Assembly: GCA_902571865.1 (NCBI GenBank)
Contig: CACGDO010000008.1
Coordinates: forward strand, 31,675-95,674
Source: an uncultured Alphaproteobacteria bacterium
GTDB lineage: Bacteria; Pseudomonadota; Alphaproteobacteria; HIMB59; GCA-002718135
Direction of reading: 5' to 3'
DNA: 64,000 bases
In this document: positions 48,774-58,066 of the stretch, one piece after another
Layout: each line of letters starts with the position of its first letter
How positions within the stretch are numbered: position 1 is the first letter of the stretch
The notes under the pieces: generated by a model
Told to the model about the DNA's origin: nothing
Seen by the model: the letters and a program-made list of their open reading frames with translations, nothing else
Database searches by the model: none
Made by a program: the position numbers and the translations under genes

Positions 48774-49772
48774 ATGACAAATATTTTATTCGAAAATGCT
48801 CTCAAAAGAAATATTCAAAAAACACCACCCATTTGGTTCATGAGACAGGCTGGAAGGTACCATTCGCATTATCGCAAGCTCAAAGAAAAATATACTTTTG
48901 AAGAACTTTGTAAAACTCCGGATCTAGCTGCAGAAGTCGCTTTTGGTCCAATACAAGAGTTTGATTACGATATTGCAATTTTATTCAGTGATATTTTATT
49001 TATCTTGGAGGGACTTGGTTTAGAATTAAAGTTTGACCCAGGACCAAAATTTAATTCTTATATAAATTCAGAAAACATTAATGATTATAATAATATTGAT
49101 CGTGGCATTGAGCATATGCAATTTCAATTTGAAGCTATAAAAATAACAAAAGAGAAATTGCCAAATAATAAAAGTTTAATTGGATTTGTTGGTGGACCTT
49201 GGACATTATCAAAATATGCATTTGGAAATAATAACTCTGATTTAATCGACACTAAAATGAATTTAGAATTTATTTCAAAAATTCTTTTACCCCTTCTAAA
49301 GAAAAATATTCAATTACAATTAGATGCAGGTGTTGAACTTGTCATGATTTTTGATAGCTCCTTGTATGATTTAGATAAAATAAATTTTCATGAAATTTAT
49401 TCAAAATTTTTGGAAGAGATTGCAATTTCTTTTCCAAATAAACTTGGCTATTATTCAAGAGGTAAGAGTTTAACAGATCTAAATTCTATCATCAGTTTTC
49501 CCTTTGCTGGTTTTGGCTATGATCACACAATAGATCTTAAATTTATGTTTGAAAATCAAAAACATGGATTTATTCAAGGAAATTTCAATGAACAATTAAT
49601 GTTGAGTGGAACAGATACATTTCTTAATGATTTAAAAGAATTTATTGAAAAAATGAAATCAATTGAAAATCTTAATGGCTGGATTTGTGGCCTTGGACAT
49701 GGAATTAACAAAAATACTCCAGAAAAAAATGTTCATTTATTTATAGAAAATATCAGAAAAGAATTTAGCTAA
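48774..49772 (+). CDS. hemE: uroporphyrinogen decarboxylase
   Basis: 'PPIWFMRQAGRYHSHYRKLKEKYTFEELCKTPDLAAEVA', 'GFVGGPWTLSKY'; start ATG 48774. Confidence 0.95.
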   Translation: MTNILFENALKRNIQKTPPIWFMRQAGRYHSHYRKLKEKYTFEELCKTPDLAAEVAFGPIQEFDYDIAILFSDILFILEGLGLELKFDPGPKFNSYINSENINDYNNIDRGIEHMQFQFEAIKITKEKLPNNKSLIGFVGGPWTLSKYAFGNNNSDLIDTKMNLEFISKILLPLLKKNIQLQLDAGVELVMIFDSSLYDLDKINFHEIYSKFLEEIAISFPNKLGYYSRGKSLTDLNSIISFPFAGFGYDHTIDLKFMFENQKHGFIQGNFNEQLMLSGTDTFLNDLKEFIEKMKSIENLNGWICGLGHGINKNTPEKNVHLFIENIRKEFS

Positions 49773-49777
49773 TAGAT

Positions 49778-50803
49778 ATGGTTAAATATATAGGTGAAAA
49801 AGATTATGAGCACGGGAGTAAACAAAAAATTGGTGTTTTAATTACTAACCTTGGCACTCCAGATGCTCCAAATAAAAAAGAACTAAAAGTTTATCTTAAT
49901 CAATTTTTGTCAGACCCTAGAGTAATCGAATTACCTAAAATCTTATGGCAAATTATATTGAAGCTAGTAATTTTACAAATAAGACCATCAAAGTCAGCAG
50001 AAGCATATAAACAAATTTGGACTGATAAGGGTTCTCCACTTTTAGATATCGCAAACAGACAACTAAATAAAATCCAATCATCTTTTTCTTCAAAAAATGA
50101 AAATATAGTTTTTGAAGTTGGGATGCGTTATGGCAATCCATCTATTCCAGATGCTTTGTTAAAACTTCAGAAAAAACAAGTAAGAAGATTATTAGTTCTA
50201 CCTATGTATCCGCAATATTGTGCTGCAACAACAGGTAGTACATTTGATGAAGTAACAAATGTATTGCAAAAATGGCGTTGGATACCTGAAATGCGTTTTA
50301 TCAATCAGTACTTTGAAGAAAAAAATTATATTGAAGCATTGTCAAATTCAATAAAGTCATTTTGGAAAAAAACTTCAAAACCACAAAAAATTATTTTTAG
50401 TTATCATGGTATACCAAAACGGTATTTGACTAATGGTGATCCGTATCATTGCTTTTGTCTTAAAACCACAAGACTTGTTAAAGAACATATGGGATTATCC
50501 GATGATGAGATAATGACTACTTTCCAAAGTAGATTTGGAAGAGAGGAATGGTTAAAGCCATATACAAGTGAAACATTAAAAGAATTACCAAAACAAGGGA
50601 TTAAAAATATACATATAATATCTCCTGGTTTCAGTAGTGATTGTCTTGAAACGCTTGAAGAACTTGAAGAAGAAAATAAAGAATATTTTATGGAGTCAGG
50701 TGGAGAAAATTATCATTATATACCTTGCTTGAATGATCACGATGATCACATAGACGTTTTTGTAAATCTGATAAAAAAACATACTCAAGGTTGGCCATTA
50801 TGA
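49778..50803 (+). CDS. hemH: ferrochelatase
   Basis: 'GVLITNLGTPDAPNKKELKVYLNQFLSDPRVIELP', 'FSYHGIPKRYL', 'FQSRFGREEWLKPYTSETL'. Confidence 0.96.
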   Translation: MVKYIGEKDYEHGSKQKIGVLITNLGTPDAPNKKELKVYLNQFLSDPRVIELPKILWQIILKLVILQIRPSKSAEAYKQIWTDKGSPLLDIANRQLNKIQSSFSSKNENIVFEVGMRYGNPSIPDALLKLQKKQVRRLLVLPMYPQYCAATTGSTFDEVTNVLQKWRWIPEMRFINQYFEEKNYIEALSNSIKSFWKKTSKPQKIIFSYHGIPKRYLTNGDPYHCFCLKTTRLVKEHMGLSDDEIMTTFQSRFGREEWLKPYTSETLKELPKQGIKNIHIISPGFSSDCLETLEELEEENKEYFMESGGENYHYIPCLNDHDDHIDVFVNLIKKHTQGWPL

Positions 50804-51609
50804 TTGCTGATCCCAAATTTAATACTGCAAAAGAATGGTTTGAAAAATTACGAGATAACTTAGTTGAAACTATTCAAAACATTGATGAAAATCAATTTGA
50901 AATAAGTAACTGGGATCACAAAGGTGATGGTGGTGGTAAAATGAGTAAAATTAAGGGTAATATTATTGAAAAAGGTGGAGTAAATATTTCTACCGTCTCT
51001 GGGACATTTAATGAAAATATGAGAGATGCTATTCCGGGTGCTAAAGAAGATCCAAATTATAATGCAACCGGCATCAGTGTTGTATTACATCCTGTTTCAC
51101 CTAAAATTCCTTCTATGCATTTTAATACAAGATTTATTAAAACCACTCAGGAATGGTTTGGCGGAGGTATAGATATTACACCTTGTTTAATATTTGAGGA
51201 TGAGAAAAAATATCATCGTGGCTTAGAAGTTTTGTGTAATAAATATGATAAATCATATTATCCTAAATTTAAAAAATGGTGTGATGACTATTTTTTTCTT
51301 AAACATAGAAACGAACCAAGAGGTGTTGGAGGAATATTTTTTGATTACTTTCAAACTGGCGATTGGGGAAAAGATTTTGAATTTGTCCAAGGCGTAGGTA
51401 CTTATTTTCATCAGTTTATCAAAAATACTTTAATTTCACTAAAGGATGAGGATTGGAATGAAGAAGAAAAAAAGATACAATTAGTTAAGCGTAGTCGCTA
51501 TGCTGAATTTAATTTACTTTATGATAGAGGTACAAAATTTGGTCTAGAGACTGGTGGGAATGTTGATGCTATATTAATGTCAATGCCTCCTCTCGCAGTA
51601 TGGGAATAA
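50800..51609 (+). CDS. hemF: oxygen-dependent coproporphyrinogen III oxidase
   Basis: 'DHKGDGGGKMSKIKGNIIEKGGVNISTVSG', 'WFGGGIDITP', 'HRNEPRGVGGIFFDYF', 'YAEFNLLYDRGTKFGLETGGN'. Confidence 0.96.
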   Translation: MIADPKFNTAKEWFEKLRDNLVETIQNIDENQFEISNWDHKGDGGGKMSKIKGNIIEKGGVNISTVSGTFNENMRDAIPGAKEDPNYNATGISVVLHPVSPKIPSMHFNTRFIKTTQEWFGGGIDITPCLIFEDEKKYHRGLEVLCNKYDKSYYPKFKKWCDDYFFLKHRNEPRGVGGIFFDYFQTGDWGKDFEFVQGVGTYFHQFIKNTLISLKDEDWNEEEKKIQLVKRSRYAEFNLLYDRGTKFGLETGGNVDAILMSMPPLAVWE

Positions 51610-51612
51610 ATC

Positions 51613-52032
51613 ATGTTATTTAATACTTTAAAAGTTGTTCATATTTTTAGCATCATAGCTTGGATGGCTGGGCTTTTGTATCTACCACGTTTGTTTGTAA
51701 ATCATGCTAATCCAGAAATTACTGAAGAAACCTCAGAAACATTCAAACTAATGGAAAGAAAATTGTACAGAATAATAATGTTTCCAGCTTTTATAGTGAC
51801 TTGGATATCGGGTTTCACACTTATACATTATGTTGGTATTGATACTTGGTTGCTTTTAAAAATTTTATTCGTAGTTTTATTATCTGGCTATCATTTTTTT
51901 TGTTTAAAATGTCTTAATGATTTTAAAAACGATAAAAATAAATATTCCACAAAATTTTTTAGAATAACAAATGAGATACCGGCAGTAATATTAATTTTTA
52001 TACTTATACTTGTTGTATTTCAGCCTTTTTAA
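51613..52032 (+). CDS. hemJ: protoporphyrinogen oxidase HemJ-like membrane protein
   Basis: 'LKVVHIFSIIAWMAGLLYLPRLFVNH', 'ERKLYRIIMFPAFIVTWISGFTL', 'RITNEIPAVILIFILILVV'. Confidence 0.92.
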   Translation: MLFNTLKVVHIFSIIAWMAGLLYLPRLFVNHANPEITEETSETFKLMERKLYRIIMFPAFIVTWISGFTLIHYVGIDTWLLLKILFVVLLSGYHFFCLKCLNDFKNDKNKYSTKFFRITNEIPAVILIFILILVVFQPF

Positions 52033-52035
52033 TCA

Positions 52036-52686
52036 CTACTTTTTTGTTTTAATAGGTTTTTTTCTCTTTGGATTACAAACTCTACATATTTCACACTCTA
52101 ACCCATAACAACTTCTTGCCTGACAAAATTCTCTTCCATAAAATATTATTTGTAAATGAAGTTTATTCCAAGATTTTTTTGGAAAAAGATATTTTAAATC
52201 CTTTTCCGTTTGGACAACATTTTTACCATTTGTTAAGCCCCAACGTTGAGCTAAGCGATGAATGTGTGTATCAACTGGAAATGCCGGATGACCAAATCCT
52301 TGAGACATAACAACACTTGCAGTTTTGTGACCAACACCTGGTAATTTTTCTAATTCCTCAAAACTTTCTGGAACTTTTCCCTTAAACTTTTTTACAAGTA
52401 TTCTTGATAGTTCAAATATAGCTTTTGATTTTTGAGGTGCTAAACCACATGGGCGAATAATATTATAAATTGTTTTTTGTGGAACTTTTGTCATTTTTAT
52501 AGCCGTGTTTGCTTTTTTAAATAAGGTTGGTGTGACTTGATTAACTCTTTCATCTGTACATTGGGCACTTAGAAGCACAGCTACAACTAATTCAAACTTA
52601 TTTTTGTGGTTCAGAGGAATAGGTACTTTTCTATATATGCTATTTAGTATTTTAGAGATCTCCTGCGCCTTTTCTATTTTTTTCAC
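52036..52686 (-). CDS. nth: endonuclease III
   Basis: 'LLSAQCTDERVNQVTPTLF', 'LPGVGHKTASVVMSQGFGHPAFPVDTHIHRLAQRWGL', FeS cluster cysteines C-x6-C-x2-C-x5-type. Confidence 0.95.
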   Translation of the reverse strand: MKKIEKAQEISKILNSIYRKVPIPLNHKNKFELVVAVLLSAQCTDERVNQVTPTLFKKANTAIKMTKVPQKTIYNIIRPCGLAPQKSKAIFELSRILVKKFKGKVPESFEELEKLPGVGHKTASVVMSQGFGHPAFPVDTHIHRLAQRWGLTNGKNVVQTEKDLKYLFPKKSWNKLHLQIIFYGREFCQARSCYGLECEICRVCNPKRKKPIKTKK

Positions 52687-52828
52687 TGTATCAAGTCTCC
52701 TCCAAAGGGTGTGTATAAATTAATACAAATAATTATGACAAAATATAGCACTTATTAATACTAATAATATTGAATATTTCCATTGAAGTAGTATGGGTCT
52801 ACCATCAAATTTCTATGGAGGAAATAAT

Positions 52829-54403
52829 ATGAAAAAGACTTTAAGCATTGTTTTGTCTTTGCTTTTCATGGGTATTTTTTCACCAGCATTTGCAAATAGT
52901 ATTAAATGGTCAATGCCAGGTGATTCATTAACTCTTGATCCGCATGCACAAAACGAAGGACCAACGCACATGGTTTCACGTCAAGTATATGAAGGCTTAG
53001 TAACTCCAGGTATTAATATGGAAATACTTCCTCAGCTTGCTGAGTCATGGGAAACAACCGCTGCTGATACTTGGGTATTTAACATTCGTAAGGGTGTAAA
53101 GTTCCATGATGGATCAGATTTAACTGCTAGTGATATTGCTTTTAGTATCAATAGAGCAAAAACTGCTCCATCTGATATGGTAGATTTAATTAAAAGTATT
53201 AAATCAGCATCAGCTTTAGATGATCATACAGTTCAAGTTGTAACTGATGGACCAAACCCTATTCTTTTAAATCAACTAACTCAGATATTCGTAATGTCTG
53301 AAGATTGGGCTAAAGCAAATGGTTGTGAAGTTTCATACAACTGGGATGCAGGTGAAACATCTTATTGTGCTTCTAATGCAAATGGAACTGGGCCTTTCAA
53401 AATTACTTTTAGAGAACAGGACGTAAGAACTGTTTTTGAAAAAAATAATGATTGGTGGGGTGATGATAGTACTTTCAATGTAGATACTATTGAGCTTCTT
53501 CCAATTGCAAATGATGCAACAAGAGTTGCAGCACTTCTATCTGGAGAAATTGACTACACAAACGTTGTTCCAGTTCAAGATATTGAAAGAATCAAATCTT
53601 CTGCTGGACATGGTGTAAAAATGACTCCTCAAAATAGAACAATATTTTTTGGTATGGATCAAGGTTCTGCTGAATTAAATTCATCTAATATTAAAGGTAA
53701 AAATCCTTTTGCAGATAAAAGAGTTCGTCTAGCTATGTACCATGCTTTAGATATGGAAGCTATTAAGGATAAAGTAATGAGAGGACAAAGTGTTCCTGCA
53801 GGAATTATCACTGCTCCTGGTGTAAATGGTCATACAGCTGCACGTGATGAAAGATTGCCTTATGATCCAGAGCTATCAAAAAAACTATTGGCAGAAGCCG
53901 GTTATCCAGATGGATTTGAAGTAACACTAGATTGTCCAAATGATCGTTACATAAACGATGAGGCAATCTGTGTAGCTGCAATTGGTATGTTTGCTAAAAT
54001 TGGAGTTGAAGTAACTCTTGATGCAAAAACTAAAAGTCAACACTTCTCAGAAGTTAAAGAAGGTGACGCAAATGGTATGACAAGCGACATGTACATGCTA
54101 GGTTGGGGTGTTCCAACTTTTGACAGTCATTACGTATACTCGTACTTATTTGATAGTGCTGGTAGCTGGAATAAAGTTAATTTCAGTAACGCTAGAGTTG
54201 ATGAGTTAGTAGCAGCAATGGGTGTTGAAACTGATTTAGATAAAAGAAATGCTATGATTGCTGAAGCTTGGGATATTACTCAAGATGATGTAACATATCT
54301 TCCTTTACATCACCAAGTTGTTAACCAAGCATCAAAAAGTAATGTCGATGTTCCAATTAGAATGAACAACGAACCATTATTTAGATTTGCAAACGTAAAC
54401 TAA
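52829..54403 (+). CDS. peptide/oligosaccharide-type ABC transporter substrate-binding protein (SBP family 5)
   Basis: Signal peptide MKKTLSIVLSLLFMGIFSPAFA; 'QVYEGLVTPG', 'WVFNIRKGVKFHDGSDLTASDIAFSINRA'; TATGGAGGAA SD; start moved to 52829. Confidence 0.93.
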   Translation: MKKTLSIVLSLLFMGIFSPAFANSIKWSMPGDSLTLDPHAQNEGPTHMVSRQVYEGLVTPGINMEILPQLAESWETTAADTWVFNIRKGVKFHDGSDLTASDIAFSINRAKTAPSDMVDLIKSIKSASALDDHTVQVVTDGPNPILLNQLTQIFVMSEDWAKANGCEVSYNWDAGETSYCASNANGTGPFKITFREQDVRTVFEKNNDWWGDDSTFNVDTIELLPIANDATRVAALLSGEIDYTNVVPVQDIERIKSSAGHGVKMTPQNRTIFFGMDQGSAELNSSNIKGKNPFADKRVRLAMYHALDMEAIKDKVMRGQSVPAGIITAPGVNGHTAARDERLPYDPELSKKLLAEAGYPDGFEVTLDCPNDRYINDEAICVAAIGMFAKIGVEVTLDAKTKSQHFSEVKEGDANGMTSDMYMLGWGVPTFDSHYVYSYLFDSAGSWNKVNFSNARVDELVAAMGVETDLDKRNAMIAEAWDITQDDVTYLPLHHQVVNQASKSNVDVPIRMNNEPLFRFANVN

Positions 54404-54415
54404 TAAATTTTATAT

Positions 54416-54441
54416 TTTCTGGCCAGTAAACTGGCCAGAAA
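54416..54441 (+). promoter_or_regulatory. intercistronic perfect hairpin between SBP and permease genes (no T-tract)
   Basis: TTTCTGGCCAG-TAAA-CTGGCCAGAAA: 11-bp perfect stem, 4-nt loop. Confidence 0.8.
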
Positions 54442-54448
54442 TTAACCA

Positions 54449-55426
54449 ATGTTTAGCTATTTCTTTAAAAGACTCTTTCAATCTATTCTTGTAATGATTG
54501 TTGTTGCTTTTGTTTCATTTTCCTTATTTAATTTTGTTGGTGATCCAGTAAATAGTATGACAGGAGAAGATGCTTCAGATGAAAGACGCGCTGAAGTTAG
54601 AGAAGTATTGGGTTTAAATGATCCCGTCTATGTTCAATTTTCTCGATTTTTAGGTAATGTAATTCAGGGTGATTTTGGAATATCATACCAATTAAAAAGA
54701 GAAGTTTCAGACTTAATTGCAGAAAGAATGCCTGCAACTTTAGAATTAGTTTTTGTCTCTGCTTTAATTGCAATCATCAGCGGTGTCATCTTGGGTGTAT
54801 ATACTGGTATTCACAGAGACAGTTTTATTTCTAATATTATTCTTGTGATTTCTCTAGCCGGGGTATCACTGCCAACATTTATAATAGGAATAATGTTAAT
54901 TTATTTGTTTTCAGTAATTTTAGGAGTTCTTCCATCTTTTGGAAGAGGTGAAGTCACACAATTAGGTTTTTGGACTACAGGATTTTTAACTACTTCCGGA
55001 TTAAAAGCACTGATACTCCCATCTGTTACACTAAGTTTATTTCAAATGACTTATGTTATTAGATTAGTTCGCGCTGAAATGATGGAAATTTTACAAACAG
55101 ATTATATTAAATTTGCAAAAGCAAGAGGTATAAAAAGGAGTGCTATTAACTATAAGCATGCGCTCAAAAATGGATTAATTCCAGTTATTACTATTACAGG
55201 TATCAACATTGGAACATTAATTGCTTTTTCAATTATTACAGAAACAGTTTTTCAATGGCCAGGCATGGGGTCATTATTTATCAAAGCAGTATACTTTGTC
55301 GATATTCCTATAATGTCAGCATATATGATCATGGTAGCCTTTATATTTGTAATGATAAATTTTATTGTAGACATCACATACTATTTTATTGATCCTAGAA
55401 TTAGGCTGAAGGAAGAGGGTAGTTAA
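54449..55426 (+). CDS. DppB-type ABC transporter permease
   Basis: 'FFKRLFQSILVMIVVAFVSF', 'VRLVRAEMMEILQTDYIKFAKARGIKRSAINYKHALKNGLIPVIT', 'VFQWPGMGSLF'. Confidence 0.94.
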   Translation: MFSYFFKRLFQSILVMIVVAFVSFSLFNFVGDPVNSMTGEDASDERRAEVREVLGLNDPVYVQFSRFLGNVIQGDFGISYQLKREVSDLIAERMPATLELVFVSALIAIISGVILGVYTGIHRDSFISNIILVISLAGVSLPTFIIGIMLIYLFSVILGVLPSFGRGEVTQLGFWTTGFLTTSGLKALILPSVTLSLFQMTYVIRLVRAEMMEILQTDYIKFAKARGIKRSAINYKHALKNGLIPVITITGINIGTLIAFSIITETVFQWPGMGSLFIKAVYFVDIPIMSAYMIMVAFIFVMINFIVDITYYFIDPRIRLKEEGS

Positions 55427-55427
55427 A

Positions 55428-56351
55428 ATGCTACTTAAAACGTACAATAAAATATATGATACTGATATTGGATACAGTTTCTTTAATTCTAAATTAGCAA
55501 TAATTTCTTCAACAATATTTTTTATTATACTTTTTTGTTCTGTATTTGCTGGGATAGTTGCACCTTATAATCCTTTTGATCCAGCATCAGTTTCTTTAAT
55601 GGATGCCTTTACCCCACCAGTATGGTCGGAGGGAGGAAGTTTTAGCTTCATATTAGGAACTGATCAGCAGGGAAGAGATATGTTTTCAACAATGATTTAT
55701 GGTTCAAGAATTTCACTGATCGTTGGTTTTGCTTCTATAATTTTTGCAATGATACTTGGAGTTTTTCTTGGAATAACAGCTGGATATATTGGTGGTAGGT
55801 ATGAGATTATTGTAATGCGTCTTACAGATGTGCAGTTAACTATTCCAAGTATTTTAATGGCTTTACTTGTTGATGGAATTGCAAGGGCAATTATCTCACA
55901 ATCAATGCATGACGAGATGGCAATTTATGTTTTGATTTTCGCCATTGGTATTTCAGAATGGCCTCAGTTTGCAAGAGTATCGAGAGCATCAACCTTAGTT
56001 GAAAAAAATAAAGAATATGTCTCAGCTTCAAGAATTATTGGATTATCAAATATATTAATTATGTTTAAGCATATTTTACCAAATATACTTCGGCCTATCT
56101 TAGTAATTGCTACAATTGGATTAGCACTTGCAATTATTACTGAGTCTACCTTAAGTTTTTTAGGTGTTGGTGTTCCACCAACAACACCTTCTCTTGGGAC
56201 TCTAATAAGGTTTGGAAATAATTTTTTATTTTCAGGTGAGTGGTGGATTACTTTTTTTCCAGCAATTTTCTTAATTGTTTTAGCATTATCAATTAATTTA
56301 TTAGGGGATTGGATGAGAGATGCATTAAATCCAAGATTAAAAAAGAGATGA
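55428..56351 (+). CDS. DppC-type ABC transporter permease
   Basis: 'FILGTDQQGRDMFSTMIYGSRISLIVG', 'GDWMRDALNPRLKK'. Confidence 0.94.
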   Translation: MLLKTYNKIYDTDIGYSFFNSKLAIISSTIFFIILFCSVFAGIVAPYNPFDPASVSLMDAFTPPVWSEGGSFSFILGTDQQGRDMFSTMIYGSRISLIVGFASIIFAMILGVFLGITAGYIGGRYEIIVMRLTDVQLTIPSILMALLVDGIARAIISQSMHDEMAIYVLIFAIGISEWPQFARVSRASTLVEKNKEYVSASRIIGLSNILIMFKHILPNILRPILVIATIGLALAIITESTLSFLGVGVPPTTPSLGTLIRFGNNFLFSGEWWITFFPAIFLIVLALSINLLGDWMRDALNPRLKKR

Positions 56352-58066
56352 GTTTTTTAGAAGTTAAAAATTTAAACATAAGTTATCCAACACGAAAGGA
56401 AACTATTGTTGCAAGCAAAAATGTAGAATTTTCTTTAGAAAGAGGTGAAATATTAGGAATTGTCGGTGAGTCTGGATCTGGAAAATCTACAATTGCAAAT
56501 GCGATAATTAATTTGATTGATCCTCCAGGTGAAATCACAGATGGCTCAATAAAAATAGACAATATTGAATTAAGAAGTAATGAAGAAATAATTCAAAATA
56601 TTAGAGGAAAAAAAATAGGATTTGTCTTTCAAGACCCTCAAACTTCATTAAACCCTCTATTTAAAATAAAAGATCAATTAATTGAAACTATTCAGGCTCA
56701 TTTAAATTTAAGTTATCAAGATTCACTTAACAAATCAATTCAACTACTTAAAGAGGTTGGAATAGAGAACGCTGAAAAAAGAATAGAGGACTATCCACAC
56801 CAATTTAGTGGCGGTATGCGTCAAAGAGTTGTGATAGCTTTAGCGATAAGTTGTGAACCTGACCTAATAATTGCAGATGAACCAACAACAGCTTTAGATG
56901 TAAGTATTCAATATCAAATATTAGAACTTCTTAAAGATCTTACAAAGAAAAGAAATCTTGGTGTTATAATTATAACCCATGATATGGGAGTCATAGCAGA
57001 GACGACTGATAAAGTTATTGTCATGAGATACGGACATATTGTTGAACAAGGTGAGACTAAGGAATTATTAACAAATCCAAAATCAACAGAAGCAAGAAGC
57101 TTAGTAATTTCAGTGCCACCAACAAATAAGAAAATTGATAGATTTAAATTGATTAGCCCCGATGGTAAGGAAATAACATCTAGTTCCAAGGATTTGACTA
57201 AAAATATTATTAAAACATGGGGCATAAGGGAAAATAAAAATCAAAAATTATTAAAACTTGAGGAAGTGACAAAAGTTTTTGATGATAATTCTTTAGGCAG
57301 TGGTTTTTCATTTATTTCTAATAAAAGTTTGAATGATAAAATAGTTAAAGCTGTCGACAATGTATCTTTTGAATTATTCGAAGGTGAGACACTTGGATTG
57401 GTTGGAGAGTCTGGTTCAGGTAAATCAACTATTGCAAAAATTATTACTGGATTAATTAGTCCTAATAAAGGTAATTTAATTTATAATAATGAACCTCTAT
57501 ACAATTCAAATAAAAAATATCAAATTCATAATAGTAGAGGTCAAATTCAAATGATTTTTCAAGATCCTTACTCATCTCTAAATCCTCGTTTCAAAGTTAA
57601 GGATATTATTGCAGAACCAATTAAATTTTTTCAAAAAAATATTAGCAATAATGATCTTTTACAACATGTTTATGACCTAATAGATATTGTGGGAATGACC
57701 AGACAATCTCTAGATCGATACCCGCACGAATTCTCAGGAGGGCAAAGGCAGAGAATATCTATTGCTCGTGCCTTGGCAACAAGACCACGATTATTAATAT
57801 GTGATGAACCAACTTCTGCATTAGACGTAAGTATACAAGCTCAAATATTGAATTTATTAAAAGATATACAAGATGAACTTCATCTCACTATGCTATTTAT
57901 TAGCCATGATCTTCCCGTAATTCGCCAAATGTGTAACCGAATAATTGTACTAAAAAATGGTGCTGTTTGTGAAACAAAAGATACAGAGGAATTGTTTAAT
58001 AATCCTGAGCATGAATATACTAAGGAATTAATTAGACTTATGCCTAAAATTGAATCAATTATTTAA
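56348..58066 (+). CDS. fused DppD-DppF type ABC transporter ATP-binding protein
   Basis: Two complete ATPase domains (GESGSGKST twice; FSGGMRQRV and FSGGQRQRIS); ATGA overlap, start 56348. Confidence 0.94.
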   Translation: MSFLEVKNLNISYPTRKETIVASKNVEFSLERGEILGIVGESGSGKSTIANAIINLIDPPGEITDGSIKIDNIELRSNEEIIQNIRGKKIGFVFQDPQTSLNPLFKIKDQLIETIQAHLNLSYQDSLNKSIQLLKEVGIENAEKRIEDYPHQFSGGMRQRVVIALAISCEPDLIIADEPTTALDVSIQYQILELLKDLTKKRNLGVIIITHDMGVIAETTDKVIVMRYGHIVEQGETKELLTNPKSTEARSLVISVPPTNKKIDRFKLISPDGKEITSSSKDLTKNIIKTWGIRENKNQKLLKLEEVTKVFDDNSLGSGFSFISNKSLNDKIVKAVDNVSFELFEGETLGLVGESGSGKSTIAKIITGLISPNKGNLIYNNEPLYNSNKKYQIHNSRGQIQMIFQDPYSSLNPRFKVKDIIAEPIKFFQKNISNNDLLQHVYDLIDIVGMTRQSLDRYPHEFSGGQRQRISIARALATRPRLLICDEPTSALDVSIQAQILNLLKDIQDELHLTMLFISHDLPVIRQMCNRIIVLKNGAVCETKDTEELFNNPEHEYTKELIRLMPKIESII

